The position numbers and the translations under genes were made by a program. A model generated the notes under the pieces. It worked only from the letters and a program-made list of their open reading frames with translations, searched no databases and was not told the DNA's origin. This document shows positions 1-6,584 of a stretch of DNA of 64,000 bases, piece by piece (the first letter of the stretch is position 1; each line of letters opens with the position of its first letter). The stretch is from CAVUAT01 sp963848045 (GTDB lineage: Bacteria > Actinomycetota > Thermoleophilia > Solirubrobacterales > 70-9): contig CAWKCC010000001.1 in the NCBI GenBank assembly GCA_963848045.1, positions 310,001-374,000 on the forward strand, given 5' to 3'.

Positions 1-2
1 GC

Positions 3-506
3 GTCGCAGGGAACGTTCGGCAGAGCCCCCGGCTTGTCGGGCCGACTCGCGGACGTTCGGGTGCCCATGACGACCCAGCGAGGAGAAGTGCAGATGCAGG
101 GAGGGTTCGCAGGCTCAGCACGTGGCCGGGGCCTCACTCCCACGACGAGATCCGCTATCTCAGCGGACGGGTGTACGAGCGGAGGTTCTGCCGGTGGATC
201 GAAGGTGTCGGCTACGACCTCGAGATCGGCGCACGCGGCGAGGAGACGTCCTTCGTCTCCTGGAGAATCGAGCCTGTTGCCCCGGCAAGCTGCACGCTGA
301 GCATCACCGTGTACCCGCATGTGGTCCAGCGCGTGCCGGTCGCGCTCCGCTGGCTTCCCCACGTCGCCTACGTGAGACCGATGTTGCGGAGGTACTTGTC
401 GTCGGTGGTGCGGGGTTTCGAGTGGTACCTGACAAGCGGAGAACCCGTGCCTCGGAACCAGTTCGGGTCTCACCCATGGTTCTCCGAGCCGCGTCGAGCC
501 GGCTAG
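3..506 (+). CDS. SRPBCC-like protein, C-terminal part (left-truncated or degraded)
   Basis: Only the C-terminal half is recognisable, from about position 126 to the TAG at 504-506. It reads like the second half of an SRPBCC/START-type ligand-binding fold: beta strands around DLEIGARGEE and CTLSITVYP, then a long C-terminal helix ending GFEWYLTSGEP. The frame stays open to the left edge, but the part before about 126 does not look like protein of this family. The N-terminal half is therefore outside the window, frameshifted or lost. The first in-frame canonical start is a GTG at 171, which is too late for a complete domain. Such proteins bind small hydrophobic ligands, but no specific role can be assigned. 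It lies 80 bases upstream of the radical SAM gene on the same strand. Confidence 0.4.
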   Translation, partial: VAGNVRQSPRLVGPTRGRSGAHDDPARRSADAGRVRRLSTWPGPHSHDEIRYLSGRVYERRFCRWIEGVGYDLEIGARGEETSFVSWRIEPVAPASCTLSITVYPHVVQRVPVALRWLPHVAYVRPMLRRYLSSVVRGFEWYLTSGEPVPRNQFGSHPWFSEPRRAG

Positions 507-586
507 ACCCATGGGGAAAGCGAGTGGCCCGAACCCCACCTCCCCGCGCTGACACCGAGTTGAGGCTAGATTCCAAGTGGGATGCG

Positions 587-2110
587 ATGCGAGCTGAACT
601 GACCAGCTTGGGGGGCCGACTGCTGGAGCGCGCGCCGGCGCGCCTGCGCCACAGCTACGCGCTGCGACGCACCGCGCAGCGGATCGCGCCGCACGAGAAG
701 ATCGAGCAGGTACCGGAGCGGCCGATCGGGATGAAGCTCGAGCTGACCTACCACTGCAACCTGCGCTGCTCCTTCTGCTACACGGACTCGCCGCGCCGCA
801 CCCTGGCGCGGACGGCCGAGATGGACGACGCCCAGTGGCTCGAGATCATCGACGAGGCGCTCGAGCTGGGCGTGATCGAGGCGGTGCTGACCGGGGGGGA
901 GCCGCTGCTTCGCGGCGAGCTGGCGCTGGAGGCGGCGGAGCGGATCTCGGCCGCCGGCGCGATGGTCACCGTCAACACCAACGGCTGGTTCGTCGACGAC
1001 GGGATAGCCGACCGCCTCGCCGCGACTGGCGCCCGCGTCCACGTCTCGCTCGACGGCGCCTCGGCCGAGCTCCACGACGCTTCCCGCGGGGTGCCCGGCA
1101 GCTGGCGTCGGGCGGTGGAGGCGGTCGCGATGCTGCTCGACCGCGGTGTACGGGTCCAGGTCGTGCACGTGGTCACCCCGCGGAACATCGCCACCTTCCC
1201 CGACTTCCTCGAACAGATGCGGGTGCTGGCGCCGACCTCGCTGCGCGCCACAGCCGTGGGCCTGATCGGGGCGGCCTCCAGGGGGGGCGACTGGGAGGTC
1301 GCACCGGGGGCCATGCGTCGCGCGATCAAGCGGTTCGGAGCTCCATCCCGGCCCAGGACGTACCTGGTCGAATCCTCGCCCGGGGCGCTGAGCGGATTCC
1401 AGACCGCCCCCCGGGCGTTCCTGATCCGCCCCAACGGAGCCTTCCTCGCCGACTCCCGGCATCCCTTCTCCTTCGGCCACGCCGCCGGCCAGCCGCTGAC
1501 CGAGTGCTGGGCGGCCCTTCGGTCGCGCTGGCGCGACGAGCGGATTCGCTCCTGGCGGAGCGGGGCGCTCACCCCCGAGCAGGCCGCCGAGTTCGACCTC
1601 GTTCCCTACCGCGACGAGGAGGAGGTGATCGCGGGCGCCGCCCCGGCCCGAAGCGCGACCCGAAAGGGGGGCGCCGAGCTGGAGCGCGCAGTCGAGATCC
1701 TCCAGTCAAAGGCTCCCGACTTCCCCGCCGACGGTCGTGGCGACATCGAGGGCGCATCTGCCCGGATCGGGGAGCTGGCCCTCGCCCGCCGCCACCGGCT
1801 GAGCCGGCTCCGCTGGAGCGGCAGCCATTCGGGCGAGCGCCTCGTCAGGGTCGTGGCCGGGGACCGGGTGATGGCGCTGAACCGGTCCGCAGGCTTGGTG
1901 ATGGATGCGCTCGACGACGGCACAATCGGTGACGCCGCCGCGGCGCTTTGCGCCGCCCAACCGGGGCTTGACCCGACCGAGGCCGAGCGGGACGCGCTAG
2001 CCGCGACCGCGGCGCTGGTCGACGCCGGGATCGCGGTCCCCGCCCTCGCTCAGCGCGACGACCTCGCGGCAGCCACCGCGGACGGCGAGCTCAGCGGGCT
2101 CCCGGGCTAG
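587..2110 (+). CDS. Radical SAM protein with C-terminal PqqD-like domain
   Basis: About 507 aa from ATG 587; a longer open frame upstream overlaps the SRPBCC gene and is not needed. The radical SAM signature CNLRCSFC (CX3CX2C, residues 57-64) should ligate the 4Fe-4S cluster that cleaves S-adenosylmethionine. It is followed by GGEPLL and a TIM-barrel core ending near residue 300. A region shaped like a SPASM domain (RPNGAFLADSRH, then an LTECW stretch) carries almost no cysteines, so auxiliary clusters are probably absent. The last 80 or so residues form a PqqD-like winged-helix domain (RVMALNRSAGLVMDALDDG, then a leucine-rich helix). PqqD domains bind leader peptides in RiPP pathways such as PQQ and mycofactocin. 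The peptide array 1.3 kb downstream makes a peptide substrate plausible. The chemistry is unknown. Confidence 0.85.
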   Translation: MRAELTSLGGRLLERAPARLRHSYALRRTAQRIAPHEKIEQVPERPIGMKLELTYHCNLRCSFCYTDSPRRTLARTAEMDDAQWLEIIDEALELGVIEAVLTGGEPLLRGELALEAAERISAAGAMVTVNTNGWFVDDGIADRLAATGARVHVSLDGASAELHDASRGVPGSWRRAVEAVAMLLDRGVRVQVVHVVTPRNIATFPDFLEQMRVLAPTSLRATAVGLIGAASRGGDWEVAPGAMRRAIKRFGAPSRPRTYLVESSPGALSGFQTAPRAFLIRPNGAFLADSRHPFSFGHAAGQPLTECWAALRSRWRDERIRSWRSGALTPEQAAEFDLVPYRDEEEVIAGAAPARSATRKGGAELERAVEILQSKAPDFPADGRGDIEGASARIGELALARRHRLSRLRWSGSHSGERLVRVVAGDRVMALNRSAGLVMDALDDGTIGDAAAALCAAQPGLDPTEAERDALAATAALVDAGIAVPALAQRDDLAAATADGELSGLPG

Positions 2111-2391
2111 GTACTGCGGGCGGCGCCGTGCCCGATCAGCTCGTTGACGAAGGCGAGCGCGTCCTCCTGGGCCCGCTCGGCCGAGATCGCCTCGGCCTCG
2201 GCCAGGCGATCCGCCAGCTCGGCCACGGTCAACGGCTCCTCCAGCGCGTCCCACAGCCGCCCGCCGGTGCGATTCAGCCGCAGGTAGCGGTCGCTCCGGG
2301 GATCGAGCATCACCACCTCCTCGCCGAGCGTTTCGACGACCCAGCCCTCGGCGCGGGCGACCGTGGAGCTCGGAGTGAGTGCGGCGGCCAC
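2107..2391 (-). CDS. PqqD family protein (RiPP recognition element-like)
   Basis: About 94 aa from GTG 2391, the earliest start that fits the PqqD domain. A longer open frame reaches 2640 but overlaps the divergent kinase gene. The core shows the family pattern: a beta hairpin (VVMLDPRSDRYLRLNRTG), then RLWDALEEPLTVAELADRL and a closing amphipathic helix ending NELIGHG. In lasso-peptide and related pathways, small proteins of this fold (B1, or RRE) hold the precursor leader through a YxxP-type motif. It is convergent with the radical SAM gene (4-base overlap) and divergent from the HPr-kinase-like gene, with only 39 bases between the two starts. Those 39 bases must hold both promoters, or one gene is read from further upstream. 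Confidence 0.8.
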   Translation of the reverse strand: MAAALTPSSTVARAEGWVVETLGEEVVMLDPRSDRYLRLNRTGGRLWDALEEPLTVAELADRLAEAEAISAERAQEDALAFVNELIGHGAARST

Positions 2392-2430
2392 TACCCGAAA
2401 GCCTAGACCGGAGGAGCAGGCGGTAGGCAG

Positions 2431-3405
2431 ATGGCGAGCTTGCACGGCTACGAGATCGACTGCGACCGCGAGCTGGGGCGCGTCAGCAGTGCGCGGGCTC
2501 CCCTGGGCCCGATTCGCGTTCGAGCCGCCGCCACGAGTCCGCTCGGCGCGCACGGCGAGCTGCGGCACCTGGTCGCGGGCCACGATTGCGCGCCTCTTCA
2601 CTGTCGGGCCCGCAGCGGCTCGGAGCTGCTCGTCTGGCACGCGGACGCGGGCTCATTTGCGATCGACGCCGAGGCGATGGCGATCTCGTACTGTCGCGAG
2701 GACGCCGAGCGCCCCGAGCCGGGGCTGCGCTGGGCCGATCGGCTCGGCTCCACAGCCATGCCCCTGCTCGCCGCCGAGCGGGGAGACCTGGCCCTGCATG
2801 CCTCGGCCAATCTGGTCGGCGAGCGCTGTCTGGTGATCTGCGGGGTCACGGGCCGGGGCAAGTCCACCCTGAGCGCCGCCCTTGCCACGCTGGGCCATCC
2901 GCTGATGGCGGAGGACGGAGTTGTCGTTCACGGCCGCGCCGGGCAGCCGACGGTGTGGCCGGGCATGGCGGGTGCGCTGGTCACGGATGAGGCGGCCGAG
3001 GCGATCGGAGCGCCTGCCGCCCCGGTCGGGAAGAACGTGGATCAGCGCGGCCGGGGGTTGCGGGAGATCGCAATCGCCGAGCGCCCCGCCCCCGTGGGCG
3101 CGATCGCGATCCTCGCCGAGCGCGGCGGCGAGCGGCTCGAGCTCCAGCGTCTGCAACCGGCGACGGCCCATCGCGAGCTTCTCGCCCAGGCCCTCTCGGC
3201 GGGCGGCGTCGGCGCCGAGTCGTTCTCGGCCGCGGCTCGCGTCGCCGAGCAGGCGGCGGTGGCCCGGGTCCGAATGCCGGATCGGATCGGCGACGTCTCG
3301 GCTGCGGCGGGCGAGCTCGTGACGCTGCTGGCCGAATCGGGTAGGTTTCGCTCTGGCAGCACAGGACTGCGAAGCCAGGCTCCCCAGCCACGAGGTGAGA
3401 GATGA
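2431..3405 (+). CDS. HPr kinase-like (HprK-related) protein
   Basis: 324 aa from ATG 2431, with GGAGGAG about 14 bases upstream. The Walker A loop GVTGRGKST lies at residues 138-146, preceded by the ALHASA strand (121-126) and followed by AEDGVVV (160-166). This is the arrangement of the HPr kinase/phosphorylase C-terminal fold as found in stand-alone HprK-related proteins. Members next to lasso-peptide genes, such as the paeninodin kinase, phosphorylate serine on the precursor. Others sit in PqqD-linked polysaccharide clusters. The N-terminal 110 residues are not the HprK sensor domain. Its stop overlaps the start of the first small peptide gene (ATGA at 3402-3405), so kinase and peptides are very likely co-transcribed and translationally coupled. 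Substrate by inference: the peptides. Confidence 0.8.
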   Translation: MASLHGYEIDCDRELGRVSSARAPLGPIRVRAAATSPLGAHGELRHLVAGHDCAPLHCRARSGSELLVWHADAGSFAIDAEAMAISYCREDAERPEPGLRWADRLGSTAMPLLAAERGDLALHASANLVGERCLVICGVTGRGKSTLSAALATLGHPLMAEDGVVVHGRAGQPTVWPGMAGALVTDEAAEAIGAPAAPVGKNVDQRGRGLREIAIAERPAPVGAIAILAERGGERLELQRLQPATAHRELLAQALSAGGVGAESFSAAARVAEQAAVARVRMPDRIGDVSAAAGELVTLLAESGRFRSGSTGLRSQAPQPRGER

Positions 3406-3521
3406 ACGAGAAAGACAGTCAGGGTCAGGGTTACGAAGCACCGTCCGTCGAGCAGGTCGACACCGACGATCACCCGTCGGTGACCGTCGCGGCCGACACT
3501 TCGGACGGCGTCCCCGTCTGA
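3402..3521 (+). CDS. Putative RiPP precursor peptide, copy 1
   Basis: 39 aa, start ATG overlapping the kinase stop. The N-terminus (MNEKDSQGQG) differs from the other copies. The shared core begins at residue 11 with YEAPSVEQVDTDDHPSVT, and the tail is VAADTSDGVPV. The Y-x-x-P-x-V pattern resembles the leader motif bound by PqqD-like recognition proteins. There are no Cys or Trp residues and no signal peptide, and the peptide is acidic. As the first copy it is probably the best-expressed one if the array is read from the kinase promoter. A structural or regulatory role is possible; the assignment as a modified peptide is inference. Confidence 0.75.
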   Translation: MNEKDSQGQGYEAPSVEQVDTDDHPSVTVAADTSDGVPV

Positions 3522-3537
3522 GAGCAGAGCCGGGTAG

Positions 3538-3645
3538 ATGAGCGACCAGCCCCAGGACAGCTACGAGGCGCCGTCCGTCGAGCAGGTCGACGCAGCCGAT
3601 CACCCGTCGGTGACGGCGGCGGGTTTCGTCTCGGACGCCGACTGA
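3538..3645 (+). CDS. Putative RiPP precursor peptide, copy 2
   Basis: 35 aa (MSDQPQDS, then the YEAPSVEQVDAADHPSVTAAG block, then tail FVSDAD). It has AA in place of the TD pair seen in copies 1 and 3-5 and a unique tail. The start is 16 bases after the stop of copy 1; the spacer sequence before it (AGCAGAGCCGGGTAG) has only a weak Shine-Dalgarno match, unlike copies 3-6. It may rely on re-initiation after copy 1. Confidence 0.75.
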   Translation: MSDQPQDSYEAPSVEQVDAADHPSVTAAGFVSDAD

Positions 3646-3661
3646 CGTCAGCGGCGAGGAG

Positions 3662-3772
3662 ATGAGCGACCAGCCCCAGGACAGCTACGAGGCGCCCTCG
3701 GTCGAGCAGGTCGACACCGACGATCACCCGTCGGTGACGGCGGCGGGCGACACAACGGACGGCACCGGATGA
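3662..3772 (+). CDS. Putative RiPP precursor peptide, copy 3
   Basis: 36 aa (MSDQPQDS, shared YEAPSVEQVDTDDHPSVTAAG, tail DTTDGTG). GAGGAG stands directly before the ATG. The DNA is nearly identical to copy 4 through the shared block and most of the tail, which points to recent duplication. The tail is rich in Thr, Asp and Gly, so hydroxyl side chains are available to a kinase or a glycosyltransferase. Confidence 0.8.
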   Translation: MSDQPQDSYEAPSVEQVDTDDHPSVTAAGDTTDGTG

Positions 3773-3786
3773 GAGGAGAGTCAGGG

Positions 3787-3900
3787 ATGAGCGAACAGCC
3801 GCAGGACAGCTACGAGGCGCCCTCGGTCGAGCAGGTCGACACCGACGATCACCCGTCGGTGACGGCAGCGGGCGACACAACGGACGGCACCACGATGTGA
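3787..3900 (+). CDS. Putative RiPP precursor peptide, copy 4
   Basis: 37 aa (MSEQPQDS, shared block, tail DTTDGTTM). A GAGGAGAG Shine-Dalgarno sequence lies 10-17 bases before the ATG. It differs from copy 3 mainly by Asp to Glu at residue 3 and by the last two residues. Confidence 0.8.
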   Translation: MSEQPQDSYEAPSVEQVDTDDHPSVTAAGDTTDGTTM

Positions 3901-3914
3901 GAGGAGAGTCAGGG

Positions 3915-4037
3915 ATGAGCGAGCAGCCCCAGGACAGCTACGAGGCGCCCTCGGTCGAGCAGGTCGACACCGACGATCACCCGTCGGTGACGGCGGCGGG
4001 CGTGACTTCGGACCAGGTCACTCGAGATCAGGGTTGA
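3915..4037 (+). CDS. Putative RiPP precursor peptide, copy 5
   Basis: 40 aa, the longest copy (MSEQPQDS, shared block, tail VTSDQVTRDQG). It has the same upstream spacer as copy 4 (GAGGAGAGTCAGGG before ATG). The shared block is unchanged, but the tail after the AAG triplet is completely different. This conserved-leader, variable-tail contrast is what one expects of a precursor family. Confidence 0.8.
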   Translation: MSEQPQDSYEAPSVEQVDTDDHPSVTAAGVTSDQVTRDQG

Positions 4038-4041
4038 GGAG

Positions 4042-4146
4042 ATGAGCGGTCAGCGGCAGGACAGCTACGAGGCGCCCTCGGTCGGAGAGGTGAAGACCGA
4101 GGACTCCCCGGCGGTCACCGCCGCCGGGGACACCGGTCCCGTCTAG
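4042..4146 (+). CDS. Putative RiPP precursor peptide, copy 6 (divergent)
   Basis: 34 aa (MSGQRQDS, YEAPSVGEVKTEDSPAVTAAG, tail DTGPV). YEAPSV and VTAAG are kept while the middle has changed, so these two blocks are the most constrained parts of the family. GAGGAG precedes the ATG. Its TAG stop shares a palindromic CTAG with the stop of the convergent glycosyltransferase gene on the other strand. Confidence 0.75.
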   Translation: MSGQRQDSYEAPSVGEVKTEDSPAVTAAGDTGPV

Positions 4147-5348
4147 GTGCGGGCCGAGACGCGGGAGGCTCCCGCCAACTCCTCCGCCAAGGCTGCAGCG
4201 TTGCGCCGGCCACTCCAGCCGCGCAGGTGCTCGGTCATCCTCCCCGCCCGCATGCGGTAGCCCTCATCTGCGCAGAGGCGCCGCGCCGCGCGAGCGACTC
4301 CCCCGCGGGGTACCCGTGGCCAGAGCCCGATCCCGGTCCCGAGGCGCTCGGCGCGCTTCGCGGCCAGCGCCTGGCCGGCGTTGCGCGGGACCACCACTGT
4401 GGGGGTTCCCGCGATCAGCGCCTCCATCGCCGTCATGTGCCCACCGCTGATCACAGCGACGTCGGCCGCCTCGAGCTCTGCGCGTGCGTCGTGCAGCTCG
4501 GCGGCCTCGACATCGTCCCCGAGCTGCTCCAGCTCCCGCGGATCGCACAGCCCGCCGGCTGAGGCGATAACCGCGAACCCGGCGCCGGCCAGCTCGGCGA
4601 CCGAGCGCCGCAGCAGCTCGGGGGCGCCAGTGGAACCCTGGCTCACGTAGACGCGCGGCCGATCGGATCGCCTCGGTGCCGGCGCTGCTGCCGCCGCCGG
4701 CGCGAAGCTGAGCGGACCGACGTAGCTCCAGTGGGCCGGCATCCCCGGGGCGGGATCGAGCATCGGCGTCGTTGTGCAGGCCACCGCGTCGGCGCGGCCG
4801 GTCGCCACGGTATTCCGGTCGAGCGCTGCGCCGGTATGACGAACCCAGCCCCGGTTCCAGATCTGGGCCGACGGATGCCGGCCGCGGGGGCGGAGCTCGA
4901 TCCGGAGGTCCTCGAGCGCACGTCGGGGCCGGCGCAGATCGCCGAGGATCGCCTGGCGGCGCCTGCCCCGGCGCCCGCACGGTGTGTTGCCGAGGCCGTG
5001 CATGAGCGCCAGGTGGCGCGCGCCGGAGACCGCCACCGCCAGCCGGCCCGCGCCGGCGCTGGTGATGCAGACGTCGGGGCCGACCCGCTCGATCGCCGCG
5101 AGCTGAGAGGCGAGGATGCGATCGAGCTGCTCGTCGCTGTCGAACCAGTCCACAGCCATCGCTCCGCCCGCCTCGTCGACGCGCAGCCATCGCAAGCCCG
5201 CCCGCTCGAGCAGCTCCGGCCGAGTGCCGCCGTAGGCGACGACCGGCTGGTGACCGTCCTCGCGGAGTGCCTCGGCCACCGAGATGCAGGCCGCAAGGTG
5301 CGCAAGCGTGCCGCCTGGAGCGTGCGGGATCAGCAGAAAGCGCGCCAA
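4143..5348 (-). CDS. Glycosyltransferase, MGT/MurG-like (GT-B fold)
   Basis: About 401 aa if started at TTG 5348, just after the stop of the upstream nucleotidyltransferase; this start begins MARFLLIPHAPGG, the usual first strand of a GT-B enzyme. The C-terminal half carries a nucleotide-sugar-binding pattern: VYVSQGSTGAPELL, then SGGHMTAMEALIAGTPTVVV and a following QALAAKRAERLGTG. These match macrolide glycosyltransferase/UDP-GlcNAc transferase families. Donor and acceptor are not predictable. It is in an operon with the nucleotidyltransferase and convergent with the peptide array. An acceptor that is the peptide or an exopolysaccharide lipid intermediate would both fit. The start codon is the weak point. 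Confidence 0.75.
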   Translation of the reverse strand: MARFLLIPHAPGGTLAHLAACISVAEALREDGHQPVVAYGGTRPELLERAGLRWLRVDEAGGAMAVDWFDSDEQLDRILASQLAAIERVGPDVCITSAGAGRLAVAVSGARHLALMHGLGNTPCGRRGRRRQAILGDLRRPRRALEDLRIELRPRGRHPSAQIWNRGWVRHTGAALDRNTVATGRADAVACTTTPMLDPAPGMPAHWSYVGPLSFAPAAAAAPAPRRSDRPRVYVSQGSTGAPELLRRSVAELAGAGFAVIASAGGLCDPRELEQLGDDVEAAELHDARAELEAADVAVISGGHMTAMEALIAGTPTVVVPRNAGQALAAKRAERLGTGIGLWPRVPRGGVARAARRLCADEGYRMRAGRMTEHLRGWSGRRNAAALAEELAGASRVSART

Positions 5349-5350
5349 CC

Positions 5351-6457
5351 TCAGCGCCTCGGGCCGAGCCCGCCGACGGCGCGAGCGAGGTGGCGGGCGG
5401 CCATCCGCACCTGTCCCGCCCCATCGTCTCCGACGGTTGCACGCAAGCCGGCACGGCTGGGGAAAAGCACATCGTGCAGGTAGCGGGGGCGGCGGCGCCA
5501 GGGCAGCGCCGCGAGGCGCCCCAGATGAAGCGAGGCCCGCAGGTCGAGCTGCTCGACCGCTCGAATCGGTCCCCACGGCGGCGGGTTGCCCGCTCCCAGC
5601 GGACGCTCGCGACGGTAGCCGAGGTGGTGCTCGCTGTAGTCGAGCCCCCGATGCAGGACCCAGAGCAAGCCCAGCTGCCGCGCCCGCTCGAACGTGATCG
5701 CCCAGGAGCGCTCGTCGAGCGAGACCGAGACCCGGCGAATGTCCTCGATCCAGCAGAGACGCTTGAGGCGGTCGCTGAGCAGGTGCATGGCGCAGACCAA
5801 GAGCTGGTCGGGGGCAGAGGGGTAGAGGGAGGCGCCGGTGTCCACCGGGGCGACGCCGGCAGCGGCGAGTGACCCGTACCCGAGCGCCTCGCCGAGGGCA
5901 TCGTCGCCGACGCGCCAATGCAGCTCCACGTCCGCGCGCCCGCGGCCGAGCTCGCGCGCGACGTGGATGTCGTGGCCGTGGGTCGCGCCGAATCCCTCCC
6001 TCAACTCCACCCGCTCCTCGTAGCCGAGCGTCGCGAGCGCCTCCACCGCGTCCGCCAACCGCTCCCGCGGCACCAGCAGGTCGAGGTCGGCGAACGTCCG
6101 CAGCCGCGGATCTTCGTAGAAGCGGTCCGCGATCGCGGGCCCCTTGAGCACGATCGGCGCCCCGCCGATCGCTTCCGCCAGGGGCTCGGCGACGATCGCC
6201 AGCTCGCGGCGCATCAGCGCCGCCCTCAGGGCGCCGACCGCGTGGGCGTCCCGAAGCGTCCGCGCCGACTCCTCGGGCAGCGAGAGGCTCCCGTCGGCGA
6301 GCGCGGCGACGGCCCCACCCACAACGCGATGCGTCACCGCCGCCTCCACGAACCCGTCAGGCTCACGCGGCTCCACGCCCCTGCGGCCGAGAAGCACCGC
6401 GGTCAGGGCCGGGAGATGCTGGGCGCTCGGGAGCGCGAACGGCCTGCGGCGCAACAC
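5351..6457 (-). CDS. Nucleotidyltransferase family protein (NTP_transf_5-like)
   Basis: About 368 aa from GTG 6457; longer frames upstream run into the divergent GT8 gene, so the start is uncertain. Key motif: IVLKGPAIADRFYEDPRLR followed by TFADLDLLVP, the LKG...Y...R...DxDLLV pattern of the NTP_transf_5 (PF14907) family within the nucleotidyltransferase superfamily. The two Asp of DLDLL are the expected metal ligands. A central HDIHVARELG and ELHWRVGD stretch is also typical. Members occur beside lasso-peptide and PqqD/HprK-linked polysaccharide genes, where a role in modifying a phosphorylated product has been suggested. Here it precedes the glycosyltransferase by 2 bases. Confidence 0.8.
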   Translation of the reverse strand: MLRRRPFALPSAQHLPALTAVLLGRRGVEPREPDGFVEAAVTHRVVGGAVAALADGSLSLPEESARTLRDAHAVGALRAALMRRELAIVAEPLAEAIGGAPIVLKGPAIADRFYEDPRLRTFADLDLLVPRERLADAVEALATLGYEERVELREGFGATHGHDIHVARELGRGRADVELHWRVGDDALGEALGYGSLAAAGVAPVDTGASLYPSAPDQLLVCAMHLLSDRLKRLCWIEDIRRVSVSLDERSWAITFERARQLGLLWVLHRGLDYSEHHLGYRRERPLGAGNPPPWGPIRAVEQLDLRASLHLGRLAALPWRRRPRYLHDVLFPSRAGLRATVGDDGAGQVRMAARHLARAVGGLGPRR

Positions 6458-6584
6458 GGAGCGCAGGGTAGTGCGGCGGGCCTCGACAGGTGAAAGGGGC
6501 GTGCTGGACGAGCAGCGACTAGATTGGCCGCAGCGTCTGCCCGTGGCGTAATGAGCACCGATAGCTAAGGAGCTAGGCCTCCGT

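Larger units (their letters stand above)
3402..4146 (+). repeat. Tandem array of six paralogous small-peptide genes
   Basis: Six consecutive reading frames on one strand have starts at 3402, 3538, 3662, 3787, 3915 and 4042, so the spacing is 124-136 bases. Copies 3, 4 and 5 are nearly identical at DNA level through the shared part, while the outer copies 1 and 6 have diverged most. This is the pattern expected from unequal crossing over. Copies 3 to 6 are each preceded by a strong Shine-Dalgarno sequence (GAGGAGA or GAGGAG). Spacers contain nothing else. Confidence 0.9.

Noticed and set aside
2107..2640. Longer start (2640) for the free PqqD protein
   Set aside because: It would run 210 bases into the divergent kinase gene, and the added sequence shows no conserved features.
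3402..4146. Interpreting the peptides as ordinary lasso precursors
   Set aside because: The tails are too short and lack a ring-forming Asp/Glu at position 7-9 after a proper core start, and no cyclase gene is in the window.
3402..4146. Interpreting the array as a CRISPR
   Set aside because: Units are coding with Shine-Dalgarno sequences and a spacing of 124-136 bases; there are no short palindromic repeats or cas genes.
4143..5918. 591-codon frame for the 4143 glycosyltransferase
   Set aside because: Its first 190 codons overlap the nucleotidyltransferase gene on the same strand in another frame; the GT fold begins at TTG 5348.
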